A stretch of 64,000 nucleotides of DNA, taken from contig NC_080571.1 in NCBI RefSeq assembly GCF_030247185.1, positions 6,383,001 to 6,447,000 of the forward strand, given 5' to 3'. This DNA comes from Malaya genurostris. Taxonomy: Eukaryota > Arthropoda > Insecta > Diptera > Culicidae. Each line of letters begins with the position of its first letter. Position 1 is the stretch's first letter. Below the pieces are notes generated by a model that was given only the letters and a program-made list of their open reading frames with translations, was not told the origin of the DNA and searched no databases. A program made the position numbers and the translations under genes. Shown here piece after piece: positions 32,788 through 45,070 of the stretch.

Positions 32788-35239
32788 CTCTGTATACTTT
32801 CACTCACATGAAACGGTCACTACGTAACTGCCATAAATGACGTTCACTTGCCATTGAAAATTTTCAATACGAAACATTACTGGTAAAATGAAGAGGATTT
32901 TTGTTTTGCAGTCTTCGTTCTCAGCCAAGTGACAGCATTTAAATACAGAATTTCATTTACCAGAATGGTTATGACAAAATCAACAGATATGTTAGTTTGA
33001 TCAATAGCATTTTAGGTAAAACAACCACGGCGTGAAACAACAATTGACATATTTTGTGATCTGCGGGTTCTCTCTCCGTGTACGTGCGCCATGCGCCATA
33101 ACATTGTAGGCTTCAGTATTAGCGGTGATTTCTGCTTAAGACGTCAATATTAAAATTTGCACAATATCGGTGCTGCTAAAAGTGATGTCAGGTTCACACT
33201 CGCCAAGCGGTCAGAGCAACATCATGCATATCTGCTCAAATACATCCAGTTTATCCGATTGCATATTTTAAACGAGTGCCAAATGTTTGACCATTCTTAC
33301 ACCAATCGATAGATACAATTTTTTTTGGCCTCGTCGGATTTTCGATTCGGCCCCAGTAGAGTAGAGTAGAGTAGTCGGATTTTCATGGCAATACAGACAG
33401 ACAGACGGAGCCATCGAACTAGCAATGAAATCAATGAGAGTAGATTATATGTCGAGTACGCTTTGGCTACCGACCCGGGCCGTTTTGCTTTTATGCTTTG
33501 GCCAATGAAATTATCGGCTGCCTTCCACAGCCAGCCGCCGAATCCGCTCCCCCGAAGATGTGCAACACGATGATCTGGCAGGTCCAACAAAAAAAAAACA
33601 TGGCTCTTTCCTAGATACAATTTCCAATTTCCGGACCGCACCATCCTGGTGATGACCTTGCCGAATAAATGCGGATGCGGATGCTGGAGTGGTTCGATTT
33701 GCTTGTATGGCTGACATTCCATGCAACGCCCACCCTACAGATTATCATTAGATAACGCCTACTCGAAAATCCCAGTAATATTTCATAATTCATTTTCAAT
33801 GTGGACGTTAATGGCAAAATAGAAAAATGTAATTCGGTAGAGTTCTGGCATTGGGAAGCGTGTCCTCGTATTTCTGCATTGAGCTTTGCTACCGCAGTAT
33901 AGAATCGCTTTTCAATAACTTTTTTTTTCTCGAAAATCACAGCTGCCAGGTTACACACGAGTTGGCAAACGAACCCACCTATACAAACACTTTCATACAC
34001 ATTTGGAAACAGGTCCCTCATTCGAGCGTACCCTTTTGGCTACCGTTCGTTTGTTGAATTATTTGATTAAGATATTTGCATTTATTTTGCTCCCATGCTT
34101 CCTGATACGGCATGTGTCAGGCCAACATTCTCCGCTAGAGCCACGAGGCGGAACGAGTCGGTTCTGTGACCTAGCTTGGCACCTTTCGGGAATGAAAATA
34201 TGACCCTCCGCTACCGGGGTGCAATTTTTAGAACACGAGAAATACCGAGAAAAAATGTCTAAATCCCTCCTTGCAACGAGTTTATATTTTCGGTTCACCA
34301 GATTTTATGTGTTTTTTTTCCTACTCAACTCAGGTTTATTCGAAATATTCCAGACCGGTCCAGTGAGTCCTTTACAACCACTCTCCGAAAGGTTGTCGGG
34401 GGATTTCGTTTGAGTTTGGGTCAATCGTAGTAGGAGTGTTTGACAGTGGTCACGATAAAAGTCACTGCCACTTATTTTGGGTCTGGCTGGTGGACCGTTG
34501 AAATTGGTATTGCGATTAGATAGGCGACACTGGGCGTATTTATAACCGTTATGACTATATTTTATTATAATGTTGTGGAATTCAGATTACTGTCGTTTGA
34601 TCTAGTGGAACAGTATCTATTTCGCTTTGTAGTTATATGATCGCACTAATAGAAATATTGGGAAATAGCTAGTGAAGTGGGAAACAGTATTGACACTATT
34701 TAAGCAAATAGGATCATTCGGCAATTGAAATAACAAACTCCCATAGCCCACTCACTTTTAACGCATCGTTAATCCGCAAAATGGACAGTTTTTCCGCTTG
34801 GAATTGTATTCTTCGCCGAATAAAATTATTCGCTTCGCCACAATTCGGCAGCACGGTCTTTGTGGCAGGACTAGTGTTTGATTGTGAAAATAATTCAATT
34901 TCGTTCCAGTCGGTACTCAAAAAAGCGAATGGAATTCGTTCGTATTCAATCGTGCCTGAAATTTTACCCATAGGAAAACGGACGACAGAAATAGGACACA
35001 CTTTTACTACGGTTTTACATTCACCATTCATCTTGTGTTTGCCTCCAGCGGGCGCTTTTATCGAGCAAAGATCGACTTTGATACATTGATCAGTTGCTGT
35101 TTCGTCGATAAATTGTGGATTTGTGTTATGACACAACCAACGACAAACGAGATCGAGCGAGGTCTAGAAATCGACCCCCTGTTGTTTGATATAAGTTGTT
35201 ATTTAAAATATTCATACTAAAAAAGTATTTTGACCATCC
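32788..35239. other. gene-free stretch with one unassigned open region
   Basis: No recognised gene. A minus-strand frame 34714-35136 is open for 140 codons, but an overlapping plus-strand frame (34781-35089) is open too. Neither shows a family motif or signal peptide. Short GTAGA and ACAG runs occur near 33357 and 33390. Confidence 0.4.
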
Positions 35240-35395
35240 GCGAAAATTGGTAAGTATTTTACATCAATATTAAAAAAGCAGGAAATTTAATTTTCAAAGG
35301 AATTTGTGAATGGGAGTCTGAGGCCTAAGTTAATTTTAGTAAAGGGGTCCATGACCCAAAATAGTTTGGGGACCTTTGATTTAAACGATTTACCA
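35240..35395 (-). mobile_element. hAT-like MITE, truncated inverted copy
   Basis: The minus strand matches the left three quarters of the 35515 element: AAGGTCCCCAAACTATTTTG, GGGTCATGGACCCCTTTACT, ATTGATGTAAAATACTTACC. It lacks the CAGG tip and the far end. Confidence 0.65.
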
Positions 35396-35514
35396 AGGAT
35401 TGCGGGTAGATTTTCCGTAGCCCCGGAATCATTCACCAAATGAAAATTTGGTGAAAAGTTTCACTCAGGACTCAAATCTACAGCCTTTCCCTAGCCTTGC
35501 ATATTACTCTAGTA

Positions 35515-35724
35515 CAGGGGTCCCCAAACTATTTTGGGTCATGGACGCCTTTACTAAAATTAACTAAGGCTTCAGATTCCCATCCACATATTTCTTTGAA
35601 AATTAAATGTCTTGCTTTTTTAATATTGATGTAAAATACTTACCAATTTTCGTCGACTCCGACCGTCAGTTTTCGTTTACGTCGACCCCCGCAAAAAAGA
35701 TATCGACCACTTCGGGAACCCCTG
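35515..35724 (+). mobile_element. hAT-like MITE, 210 bp
   Basis: The left end CAGGGGTCCCCAAACT and the right end GTTCGGGAACCCCTG-like (CTTCGGGAACCCCTG) form short inverted repeats of the CAGGGG type usual for hAT elements. No coding. The expected 8-bp target duplication is not evident (CTCTAGTA versus GTTTAAAT). It forms an inverted pair with 35240-35395. Confidence 0.7.
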
Positions 35725-35931
35725 GTTTAAATGATGGCGACATAAAAATATACATTTCCTATACTTCCGAAACCAGAAAGAAACCGGGGAACTGAATAGT
35801 CGAAGTCAACTCGTTTGACCAAACGTTAGTAAATCAATAAATCGAATAGTTATGAGCAAAATTTTGAGTTTTGGCGTATTTTGCTTCGTCTCGTTGAGCC
35901 CTACAATTCAGGAATCGACTTAAGACTTTTG

Positions 35932-36594
35932 ACTGTTGTGACTATTGTGACTTTTGTGACTTTTGTGACTTTTGTGACTTTTGTGACTTTTGTGACTTTT
36001 GTGACTTTTGTGACTTGTGACTTTTGTGACTTTTGTGACTTTTGTGACTTTTGTGACTTTTGTGACTTTTGTGACTTTTGTGACTTTTGTGACTTTTGTG
36101 ACTTTTGTGACTTTTGTGACTTTTGTGACTTTTGTGACTTTTGTGACTTTTGTGACTTTTGTGACTTTTGTGACTTTTGTGACTTTTGTGACTTTTGTGA
36201 CTTTTGTGACTTTTGTGACTTTTGTGACTTTTGTGACTTTTGTGACTTTTGTGACTTTTGTGACTTTTGTGACTTTTGTGACTTTTGTGACTTTTGTGAC
36301 TTTTGTGACTTTTGTGACTTTTGTGACTTTTGTGACTTTTGTGACTTGTGACTTTTGTGACTTTTGTGACTTTTGTGACTTTTGTGACTTTTGTGACTTT
36401 TGTGACTTTTGTGACTTTTGTGACTTTTGTGACTTTTGTGACTTTTGTGACTTTTGTGACTTTTGTGACTTTTGTGACTTATGTGACTTTTGTGACTTTT
36501 GTGATTTTTGTGATATTTGTGACTTTTGTGACTTTTGTGACTTTTGTGACTTTTGTGACTTTTGTGACTTTTGTGACTTTTGTGACTTTTGTGT
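35932..36594 (+). repeat. 9-bp satellite (GTGACTTTT)n
   Basis: About 73 tandem copies of GTGACTTTT with very few variants. Two shortened units (GTGACTT, 7 bp) lie at about 36010 and 36341, 331 bp apart, which is 36 full units plus one short unit. A few single-base variants lie near 36480-36515. The unit is a multiple of three, so long artefactual frames are open. Confidence 0.97.
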
Positions 36595-37758
36595 CTTTTG
36601 ACTTTTGACTTTTGACTTTTGACTTTTGACTTTAGACTTTAGACTTTTGACTTTTGACTTTTGACTTTTGACTTTTGACTTTTGACTTTTGACTTTTGAC
36701 TTTTGACTTTTGACTTTTGACTTTTGACTTTTGACTTTTGACTTTTGACTTTTGGCTTTTGACTTTTGACTTTTGACTTTTGACTTTTGACTTTTGACTT
36801 TTGACTTTTGACTTTTGACTTTTGACTTTTGACTTTTGACTTTTGACTTTTGACTTTTGACTTTTGACTTTTGACTTTTGACTTTTGACTTTTGACTTTT
36901 GACTTTTGACTTTTGACTTTTGACTTTTGACTTTTGACTTTTGACTTTTGACTTTTGACTTTTGACTTTTGACTTTTGACTTTTGACTTTTGACTTTTGA
37001 CTTTTGACTTTTGACTTTTGACTTTTGACTTTTGACTTTTGACTTTTGACTTTTGACTTTTGACTTTTGACTTTTGACTTTTGACTTTTGACTTTTGACT
37101 TTTGACTTTTGACTTTTGACTTTTGACTTTTGACTTTTGACTTTTGACTTTTGACTTTTGACTTTTGACTTTTGACTTTTGACTTTTGACTTTTGACTTT
37201 TGACTTTTGACTTTTGACTTTTGACTTTTGACTTTTGACTTTTGACTTTTGACTTTTGACTTTTGACTTTTGACTTTTGACTTTTGACTTTTGACTTTTG
37301 ACTTTTGACTTTTGACTTTTGACTTTTGACTTTTGACTTTTGACTTTTGACTTTTGACTTTTGACTTTTGACTTTTGACTTTTGACTTTTGACTTTTGAC
37401 TTTTGACTTTTGACTTTTGACTTTTGACTTTTGACTTTTGACTTTTGACTTTTGACTTTTGACTTTTGACTTTTGACTTTTGACTTTTGACTTTTGACTT
37501 TTGACTTTTGACTTTTGACTTTTGACTTTTGACTTTTGACTTTTGACTTTTGACTTTTGACTTTTGACTTTTGACTTTTGACTTTTGACTTTTGACTTTT
37601 GACTTTTGACTTTTGACTTTTGACTTTTGACTTTTGACTTTTGACTTTTGACTTTTGACTTTTGACTTTTGACTTTTGACTTTTGACTTTTGACTTTTGA
37701 CTTTTGACTTTTGACTTTTGACTTTTGACTTTTGACTTTTGACTTTTGACTTTTGACT
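36595..37758 (+). repeat. 7-bp satellite (GACTTTT)n
   Basis: About 166 nearly perfect copies of GACTTTT directly joined to the 9-bp array at a TGTGTCTTTTGAC boundary. Variants are rare (TTTAGAC twice near 36633, one GGC near 36754). The minus strand has no stop codon in any frame of the repeat, giving a spurious lysine/serine-rich frame over both arrays. Confidence 0.97.
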
Positions 37759-38022
37759 TACCGGTTCTAGAAGTACCATAAATAACCGTAGACTCTAAAG
37801 TGGAACTTACTTCGGCATCTCATGGAATGTTCAATCGATTGTCATACGTTTAAATTCAAATTTGATTTACAGTTTCGACATTACACGGTAATGTCGGAAT
37901 GACTGAAATCTCAATCTGCGTCTTGAAACAACGGTCATTAAAATGAGAACTAAAACACCGAAGAATATTCATGCAAAAAACACATGCGGATTGGATTGAT
38001 TGAGGTGAATTAAGCACGTTTT
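37759..38022 (+). repeat. end module of the GT-tract repeat family
   Basis: It matches about 19930-20200 of copy B: ACCGGNTCTNGAAGTACC, ACTCTAAAGTGGAA, CAGTTTCGACATTACA and CATGCAAAAAACACATGCGG. The satellite array abuts it directly, taking the place of the repeat's upstream portion. Confidence 0.75.
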
Positions 38023-38529
38023 TTTTTATTCAAATTTTCAATGTTTGGTGGTTTTCTTGTTTTGTCGTAGAAAGACACGAAACGCCAAGATCTGCTGTTA
38101 TATAAAAAAAAAAAGAAAATATATATTTTTGAGTTTCTCTGGGATAATTCCATCATAATCTTTGGTTCCATGTATCAAGAAAACATTTGGCACCATTTTA
38201 TTTTTGATTTTTCAAATCTCAAAATCCGAAAGTCCCAAAGTCGATATTTTTAACATAAAACAAAATATTTTAGAGAATACACCAAATCTACACGTTTAAT
38301 CAAGAATTTTTAAGACATCTGGCGAAATCAATTATTTTCTGTTGTTTTTCCTAAAACTTTAAATTTTTCTGATGTTTCATTCAAGTCCCAAAGTCGATAT
38401 TTAAAAAAAAACTTTTTTGAGGTAATACAAGACTTCGACATTTCATAAATTTTTAAGATACCTGCCAGGAAAGAATTCTTTCGTTGTTTTCACAGTTTTG
38501 CAAGCGTTTTTCAAAGTTATGCGGTTTTC

Positions 38530-39744
38530 GTCGTGAATACAACTTACTTTACTATGGGGCACCTTTTCAAAGTTTACCCTCTGAGAGAGTGATAAGTTTT
38601 TAATCGTGAATATCTTTTGTTGTATCTAACGAATCAACATAATTTTCGCCACATGCCATCGGAAATATGATCACAATTTTATGATAAAATTTTCCGTTTT
38701 GTGACATAATCTCAAATAATTCAAAATTAAACTTTTCTGAAATGTTTGATATAAACGAGTATCAAAGAGGATAATTCATAAGGAGCGTTTGCCTTTCTCG
38801 TATTTTGAAAGCTCATAGCTTAGTGATCTGTGATCTGTGAAAGGATTTGTATAATCTAACTACCAATAGAATCGAAATTTTTCAACTTAAACTTGTATAG
38901 CAACAGCATTGAAGTATTTCAATAGTACACTATTTTCGAAAACCTGTCTCATTTGACTCATGTCAACACCGGCCAATCAGAACGCGTTCTGAGGAAGAGA
39001 ACAAAATATCTGCTGCTGTACAACAAATCGTGCGAGAAAAATGTTCCGAACAGTGCTTAATATCGTAGTGAGTTCCACAATTTGGTCCTTCTGAAAGGCA
39101 GGAATGAATCCCGTACAGCATCCTGATAGTTTCTTTCAATGAAATGCAAATCCAAAATGAAATAATCGACATTTAAATTCTGTATGCGACTATTTTTATA
39201 GCTGTTAGGACCGCCCATTAGTGAAAAAGCTACAAACGAAATCACGTGAAAAAAAACCTCTTAACAAAAATTGGATCAGTTTGGATTCTATCGCCACTGC
39301 GAGCAGATGTATTGTGTGTCGTTTGCAAAGCTAGTTTCGCTTCCGACAAGAGCGATTACGTCACAGCTGCCTGTTGTTTGCATTGGTGAGAAAACAACGA
39401 AAAGAGGAGAGCATCACACAGAATCAGCCGTTCTGATGGCTCTAAAAGTTTTCTAAAGAACTATAAGAATTTCTTGCTCGCAAATAGAAGGTAAATATCC
39501 TCAGTTTAGTACAAATCTAGAACTGTTTGATTAGATTTGTGCACTTTTCCCTGTGTGAAATTCACAGTAATCGAGATTAAGTGAAGCCTTCTTTGTGTTT
39601 GCGAAAAAATGTGGAATAGGGGAGTGCTTGCGTGATTCATACAATTGATCAACTAATTGATATTCGGAAATGTTAAGGAACATGTCAGTTGTTTTCGTAT
39701 TCACGACATCCAGTTATGTCTCTGACATTACCCACCCGCCTTTT
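38530..39744 (+). repeat. 1.2-kb dispersed repeat, copy 1
   Basis: It shares about 1.2 kb, in the same order, with 46304-47468. It begins GTCGTGAATAC and has the inverted GTATTCACGAC at 39697-39707, then ATCCAGTTATGTCTCTGACA and TTACCCACC. The interior holds a perfect 14-bp palindrome CAGAACGCGTTCTG following CCAAT (about 38970-38990). A block CCTTTCAGAAGGACC-like (on the minus strand) is also conserved. Open frames inside are short and not conserved in full between the copies. Confidence 0.85.
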
Positions 39745-41021
39745 GTGATGCGAGCTTTTTAAGGTATGTGTTTTTTTTATGCGATACTATCCTCTGCATA
39801 AAAATATTAAATTTATCTTTTTCTTCGATCCGTTTCTCGTCCCGTCTCCCGTCTTGTCCCGTCTTACCCGACTTTTGATACAAATTTCTAAAGCTATGAG
39901 GTTCTTTTAATACGAATTTTAAAAGTTTTGCTGTTTTCTTGTTTTGTCTTAAATAAATCACGGAACGTAGAGATCTGGTGTTATCGGAAAAAAAAAATGT
40001 GAAAAAATAACACCAGATCACGACGTTTCACGCATTTTTTAAAACATTTGACGTAAAAGATATATTCTAGTAAAACTTATTCTGTGTCCAAAAGTCTATA
40101 TTTTTCTTTTTTTAGTAACACTAAATCTCGACGTTTAATGAGGCCAACTGGGGACAAAAAAGTATTTCCTTAATTTTGCAGTTTTCTTATACGAGTTTTA
40201 AAGTTATGTGGTTTTGTCCCGTCTATAAATTTTATTGTGTGTTGAATAGGTACAAATAAATCAAATTTCCTGTCAACATTGTGTCCCGCAACCAAGGAAT
40301 TGCTGAATTCATTCTCTTCAAAATAAATCTCTTCATCATTTTATTTTTCACAGTTCGTCGGTTTTCAGGTTCGGTTTTTTTTTCACAGGTACTTGAGCTC
40401 GCAGTGACGGGGATGACGACCTTTAACCAGACAAACAACCTTCAGCGCGTCGAAGCTAGTTCGGGTTTACCACGTGGACTCGACGGTTTCCCACCAAGTG
40501 GAAAGATTGGTCAATGTTAGAGTCCCCTCCCATCCCGTCGTACGGAACAGGAAGCGCACGGGAAATGAAGAACGTCGGCTAACGAAACTATGCCGGCATG
40601 AAAGCGCTCAACTGGAAAGAAATTCATTCGTTCCGCGATGCACGGAAACGATGTTCCGGAAAGTATGTCTGCAGTAGAGAATTTCAAACCATGCGGAAGT
40701 TTTTCGTTTACGATTTAAACTGTCTTCTCCGGTAGTGAAGGTTACAAGTTTAAAAGTCGTCACGTGAACTAGTTTTAAATAATATGAATTCTTGCTTGCG
40801 GATGTTAGCGAGCTTTACGTCAATCAATCTTTGGGAAAATGTATTAGTCTTATAAAGGAACCCAAAAGTTTGTAGATAAATTCTTCTTTGAACGCCCAAA
40901 ATGCCGTGTTATACAAACATATTGAATAAAAAAAACGATCAAATTACGAGCATTGGGTCAAACAAATCCGAACTGCAGCGACACGCCATTCAACTTTGGG
41001 GGCATCGTCGGTAGCTTCGCC
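39745..41021. other. no gene seen
   Basis: The sequence around 39880-40020 resembles 38030-38130 (GTTTTGCTGTTTTCTTGTTTTGTC, then GATCTGGTGTTAT), an old repeat on both sides of the 1.2-kb repeat. No gene is recognised to 41021. Confidence 0.45.
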
Positions 41022-41897
41022 GAACTGTATATTAATGATATGAAGCGAGTCTTACGTTTCTGTGATATAAATTTGTTTGCTGATGATACTGTTCTGTTCA
41101 TTACGGCTAGAGATTTCAATGAAGCTGTTGCACATTTAAACGAGGATCTAAGTTCGCTGGTTCGATGGTTAAAATTTAAGCAACTGAAACTAAACGTCGC
41201 GAAAACTAAATATATGGTTATTCCTTCTGTCAGCACCGGTCATGACGCCAATGTGGAAATTGATGGTGAAATTATTGATCGCGTTAGAGAAATGAAGTAT
41301 CTTGGAGTCATAATTGATGAAAAGTTAACATTCAAATCTCATATCAATAACGTCATCAAGAAGATTGCCAAAAAATATGGTGTATTATGTCGTTTGAAAA
41401 ATGACTTAACGACCCATAGTAAGATTCTTTTGTATAAAACAGTCATTTCACCACACATTGACTTTTGCCCATCCATTCTGTTTCTTGCTAATAACACACA
41501 AATCTTGAGATTACAGCGACTGCAAAATAAGATCATGCGATTAATTCTAAAATGTAGTAGATATACCTCCTCAGATTTTCTACTGAACGCATTACAATGG
41601 CTTTCAGTGAAACAGAGAATTTACTACTTAACCATGGTATTTATTTTCAAGATATTAAATGGCATGCTGCCTCGATATTTGTGTGATCGAGTTGAAAGAG
41701 GAACTGATTTGCATAGGTACAATACTAGAAACGCGTCTGATGCTAGAACACCAAGCTTTTCGTTAGCCAGATCGCAAAACTCATTGTTGTACAAGGGAAT
41801 AAGTTTTTTCAATTCGATGCCAAGAGAGATCAAACGCGCGGCCTCATTGGTGGAGTTCAAAAAGTTATGTATTTCACACATAAAGTCCGCTTTGTAA
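41022..41897 (+). pseudogene. Jockey/CR1-like reverse transcriptase, 3' fragment
   Basis: A 5'-truncated remnant that begins inside RT at LYINDM and reads uninterrupted to the stop. Motif C is LFADDTVLF, followed by the KLNVAKTKYM segment, a VREMKYLGVIIDEKLTF-type thumb, and the C-terminal pattern FNSMPREIKRAASLVEFKKL. The open frame extends upstream to 40953, but the first codons are unrelated and have no good ATG. Endonuclease and most RT palm motifs are absent. The AT-rich sequence to about 42060 is probably its 3' UTR. The pattern fits the Jockey/CR1 group; the exact clade is not decided. Truncation at the 5' side is typical for target-primed insertions. Confidence 0.85.
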
Positions 41898-42299
41898 GCA
41901 AATATTTAGTTAGTTAGTTCAATTTTTTTAGATTTTTTATTTTTTTACGTATTACGAAGATTGTATTTTTTTTTGTTTATATATATTATTGTGAGACGTA
42001 TTAAGTTACTATGTTCGGTATGATGATGATGGATTTTTAGTTTGTTTGAGAGTTAAAAATAATGAGCAGTCTACAAACGTTTGAGCCTCGCGCGCGAAGC
42101 AGGTAGTGACTATTTGGAAAGCGAACAGGACTGGCCGAAGAGCCTTAGCATTCAGTGTGTTAAGTTTGCTCTTGACCTTGATCGCAAGGTTGGATAATTA
42201 TTTAAGGAATAGATTCGGGAAACTAATTGGGATCGACAGTTGTTGATGGAATTGGGCTTGGCTCTGCTCATCCGCAGTCTCGTTACTCCATCGTAGCTG

Positions 42300-42510
42300 A
42301 TGTGTGTAGCGATGAACTGGTCCGGCGGGAAGGGCCAGGTGAATTACTGTCTGATACTGGTAAAGATATCGGGTTCGATTCCTGATGTGATCAAGGATCT
42401 TCCCGGGTTGGAAATTTTCTTGATTAACCCTGGATAGTAAATCCGAGATATTTGAATGTTATTTTGTGGTCAGTCGTTCTTTTGAAGAAGAATCTATACC
42501 TGCTAGATTA
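42300..42510 (+). mobile_element. tRNA-derived SINE-like sequence
   Basis: A perfect box B (GGTTCGATTCC, about 42371) has a box A-like TAGCGATGAACTGG about 65 bp upstream. A body starting GATCAAGGATCTTCCCGGGT follows. No clear A-tail or target duplication. Confidence 0.45.
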
Positions 42511-44239
42511 ATCAGATCGTTTTCTTTTGTTTACTGGTTAAGATATGTGCAAAAATATTAATTATCATTTAGATAACTCGTTCTGCTCACACCTTTGTAG
42601 GGGTATGAGGTGGGACCATCATCATCATCAACTGCAACTGTTCGCACTCTACTTGGCATGATTCGCATTAGGCAGCGACCTGCTCATCACGAACGAGAGT
42701 TGCTTCGTCCGTCGGCATCCAGTTTTGCAGTCGACTAAGGTCCTTTCGTTGTACGGCGCTTAGTGCTGCCTGGGGGTGACGCATTTCTCTACTTGCCCCA
42801 AACCAAGGGCTTGGTTCAGGTTGAGACGAGTGCCTCCGCCAGCGACGACGAAGAATGGGATATGCGAGAAATGCATGACTTGAAACACCATGGCAAATGC
42901 CCACGGTCGGTGATCCTTTTGCAAAAGCACATTTCGAGGATTCAAGCAGCAGTAAACTGTTTTGAATTCAGGGAACGGTTAATGGTATCCTGTTTGAAAC
43001 TGTTCGTCGAGGCGATTGGGGCGGATTAAGGATAAAGGATTCAACAGAAAGTTACATTGCATGCGGTTACATCACTAAATTTGTTAAATCCAGTATCGTT
43101 GAAAGAGAAATGCTTTGTCCAATTTATGAACATAAAGTAAATGGTTCTTCGAGTGTACAGCGTTTATTATCAAAGGAGATGATTTATTGATATTACTCAC
43201 ATTGGCGGACATTGGTACATTTTCAGTATTTTATGCAAAGTAATATAAATAGAACGAAACAATAGTTGTGTGAAAAAAGTTAATTTCGTAGGGAGAAACA
43301 TTATTGTGGTTTGAAATGTCTCATTTTAGGGTAACATAGAAGAATTTGATCAGCGATTATACGGTTACTAACAGTCGAGCTCACCTTGAGTCGAAATTTC
43401 GGACATTTAAAGATCTTGAGTAGCAATTATTTCGAAATAAAAAGAATTTAAAAGAGATTCTCACGTCTCAGGTAATTTTAGAATTCATGAGGTGAGTTGG
43501 CATCACTAGGAGTGCGATGCGGTGTCCTGGTGCTTCTCTCGAAAAACTATAATTTCAATTTGTTGTTTTATACGTATAGTTAAAATTTTGGTTGAAATAG
43601 TTATATTGAGTGATAGTGCATGTATGGCAAGTGTGTGCTTAGTAATGAGAGTACTATTTATTGAATAATATTGATCCGCGAAACTAAAGATGCTCAAGCG
43701 GCGAAAACTGAGATTTTACCGCCCCCAAATTCAACGATGTAAACCTGTTAACCGTTCGAAGCGCCTTCTGCATGTCATTTTTGGTGTTGTCAGATTTCTA
43801 CGGAATGTCGATCGTGTCACTCAGACTGAAGGTCTAGGGTTGGTCTGCAGCGGATCCATTCGCGAGTGTTTTTATTTTATTCATTCAGTAATCGTGTTCC
43901 ATCTCGCGTTGCTGACAACAGAGCGAGAAGGAGAAAAGGGATACTGGTGAGATCATTCCTTGGAGATATTTAATATTTTTCTTACTTATTACATTTCTCC
44001 TGAGCATCGAAAATCAGGTTTTGTTGAGATCATATTGTTTACCAAACCATATCCGGATCTCTTCCCCTCCCTACTGACAAATCCCCTATCCCGTGATGCT
44101 CGTGGATATACAGCTGTACCCGCGGTCTCTAGAAACAACGAGTATCTGACTAATATTCCTTCCTTTTCCTCAGTAGCACAGCCTTTGGTCGTTATTGATC
44201 ATTAGTAATGAGTTATTCATCAAGTTAGGAGTGAGTGGG
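42511..44239. other. gene-free stretch
   Basis: Plus 42763-43029 and minus 42668-42945 are both open; the plus frame has a SASASDDEEWDMREM stretch, but no family is recognised. An 86-codon frame at 43690-43950 is likewise unassigned. A short ATC repeat is at about 42619. Confidence 0.4.
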
Positions 44240-44249
44240 TATGTACAGT

Positions 44250-45070
44250 GAAAATGATTTGCTTCTCCCAAGCTTCATTTTCTTGGTTCATTGTACATTT
44301 CCATTCATTCGGTCAATCGTGAAGTGCAACTACGGGCAATACTTCAGCTCTGCGAAAGAAGTAAACCGATGATCTGACAGATCGTGTTCCATTCGTCGGA
44401 ACAGTCAGGACTCAGACGGAGCAATGTCAGCAGAATACGGCGGCTGCGGTAAAATGTCCCTCTTGAGCGTTTTCAAATATTTTTTACGACTTATGCGACA
44501 TGATGCCGAGCGTTGTCATACAGGAGGATATCTCTATCATGTTGTTGCTTGTATTCCGGCCATTCTTTCAGTAATGCACGGCTCAAATGCATTAATTGCA
44601 GCCTATACATTACCTTTGGTCCATGAATATTCGGCTTTGGTATTGATGTTGTTGTCGATGGCAACAATTCACTGGGCATAGCGTAGTATTTTTTCTTGTT
44701 GGGGCTAAAACCCTTTCTTTGCTACCTCGGTTTCGGTTTATAAGGCACCCAATAGCCTTGTTTTTGAATCATTCCCATGGATTTTAATCGTACAGAAACT
44801 GCCTGTTGAGTCACTTTCAATGATTCTACTAGCTCCTCTTTCTTTTGACTCGGATCTTCATCGAGTAATGCCTCCAACTGTTTGTCTTTGAACTTTTTAG
44901 TTGTCCAGAGCAAGGTCTGTCTTCAGCGTTGAAATCTCCATTTTTGAAAAGTTGAAATCATTCGCTACATGATTTATCAGTTGGAACATTATCACCATAA
45001 ACATCCACAAGCATTTGATACGCTTCAGGTGCACTTTTCTTCTAATTGAAACAGAAAACTAAAACTTATC
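44250..45070 (-). pseudogene. mariner transposase relic
   Basis: A decayed mariner-family transposase on the minus strand. The N-terminal helix-turn-helix remnants lie near 45050-44930. Then comes FKDKQLEALLDEDPSQKKEELVESL, VTQQAVSVRLKSMGMIQKQG and YWVPYKPKPR (44913-44722), followed by the catalytic-domain piece LMHLSRALLKEWPEY and ILLYDNARHHVA (44679-44491), whose D of DNA is the second catalytic aspartate. A third, heavily broken part reaches about 44250. Several stops and frame changes divide it. It is a different lineage from the fragment at 283 and from the intact element at 54730. Confidence 0.85.

Noticed and set aside
36017..36608. Val-Thr-Phe and Cys-Asp-Phe repeat frames on plus
   Set aside because: Same satellite; the 9-bp unit is three codons long.
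35920..37758. CRISPR-like array
   Set aside because: Units are contiguous without unique spacers; it is a eukaryotic simple satellite.
35920..37779. 619-codon lysine/serine-rich minus frame
   Set aside because: It is the translation of two simple satellites that contain no stop in any frame of that strand; an open frame is guaranteed by the unit sequence.
38963..39456. Histone H3-like coding remnant in the 1.2-kb repeat
   Set aside because: A few residues (YQ, LPF, SAVLMAL) resemble H3, but over too short and broken a span on different strands to support homology.
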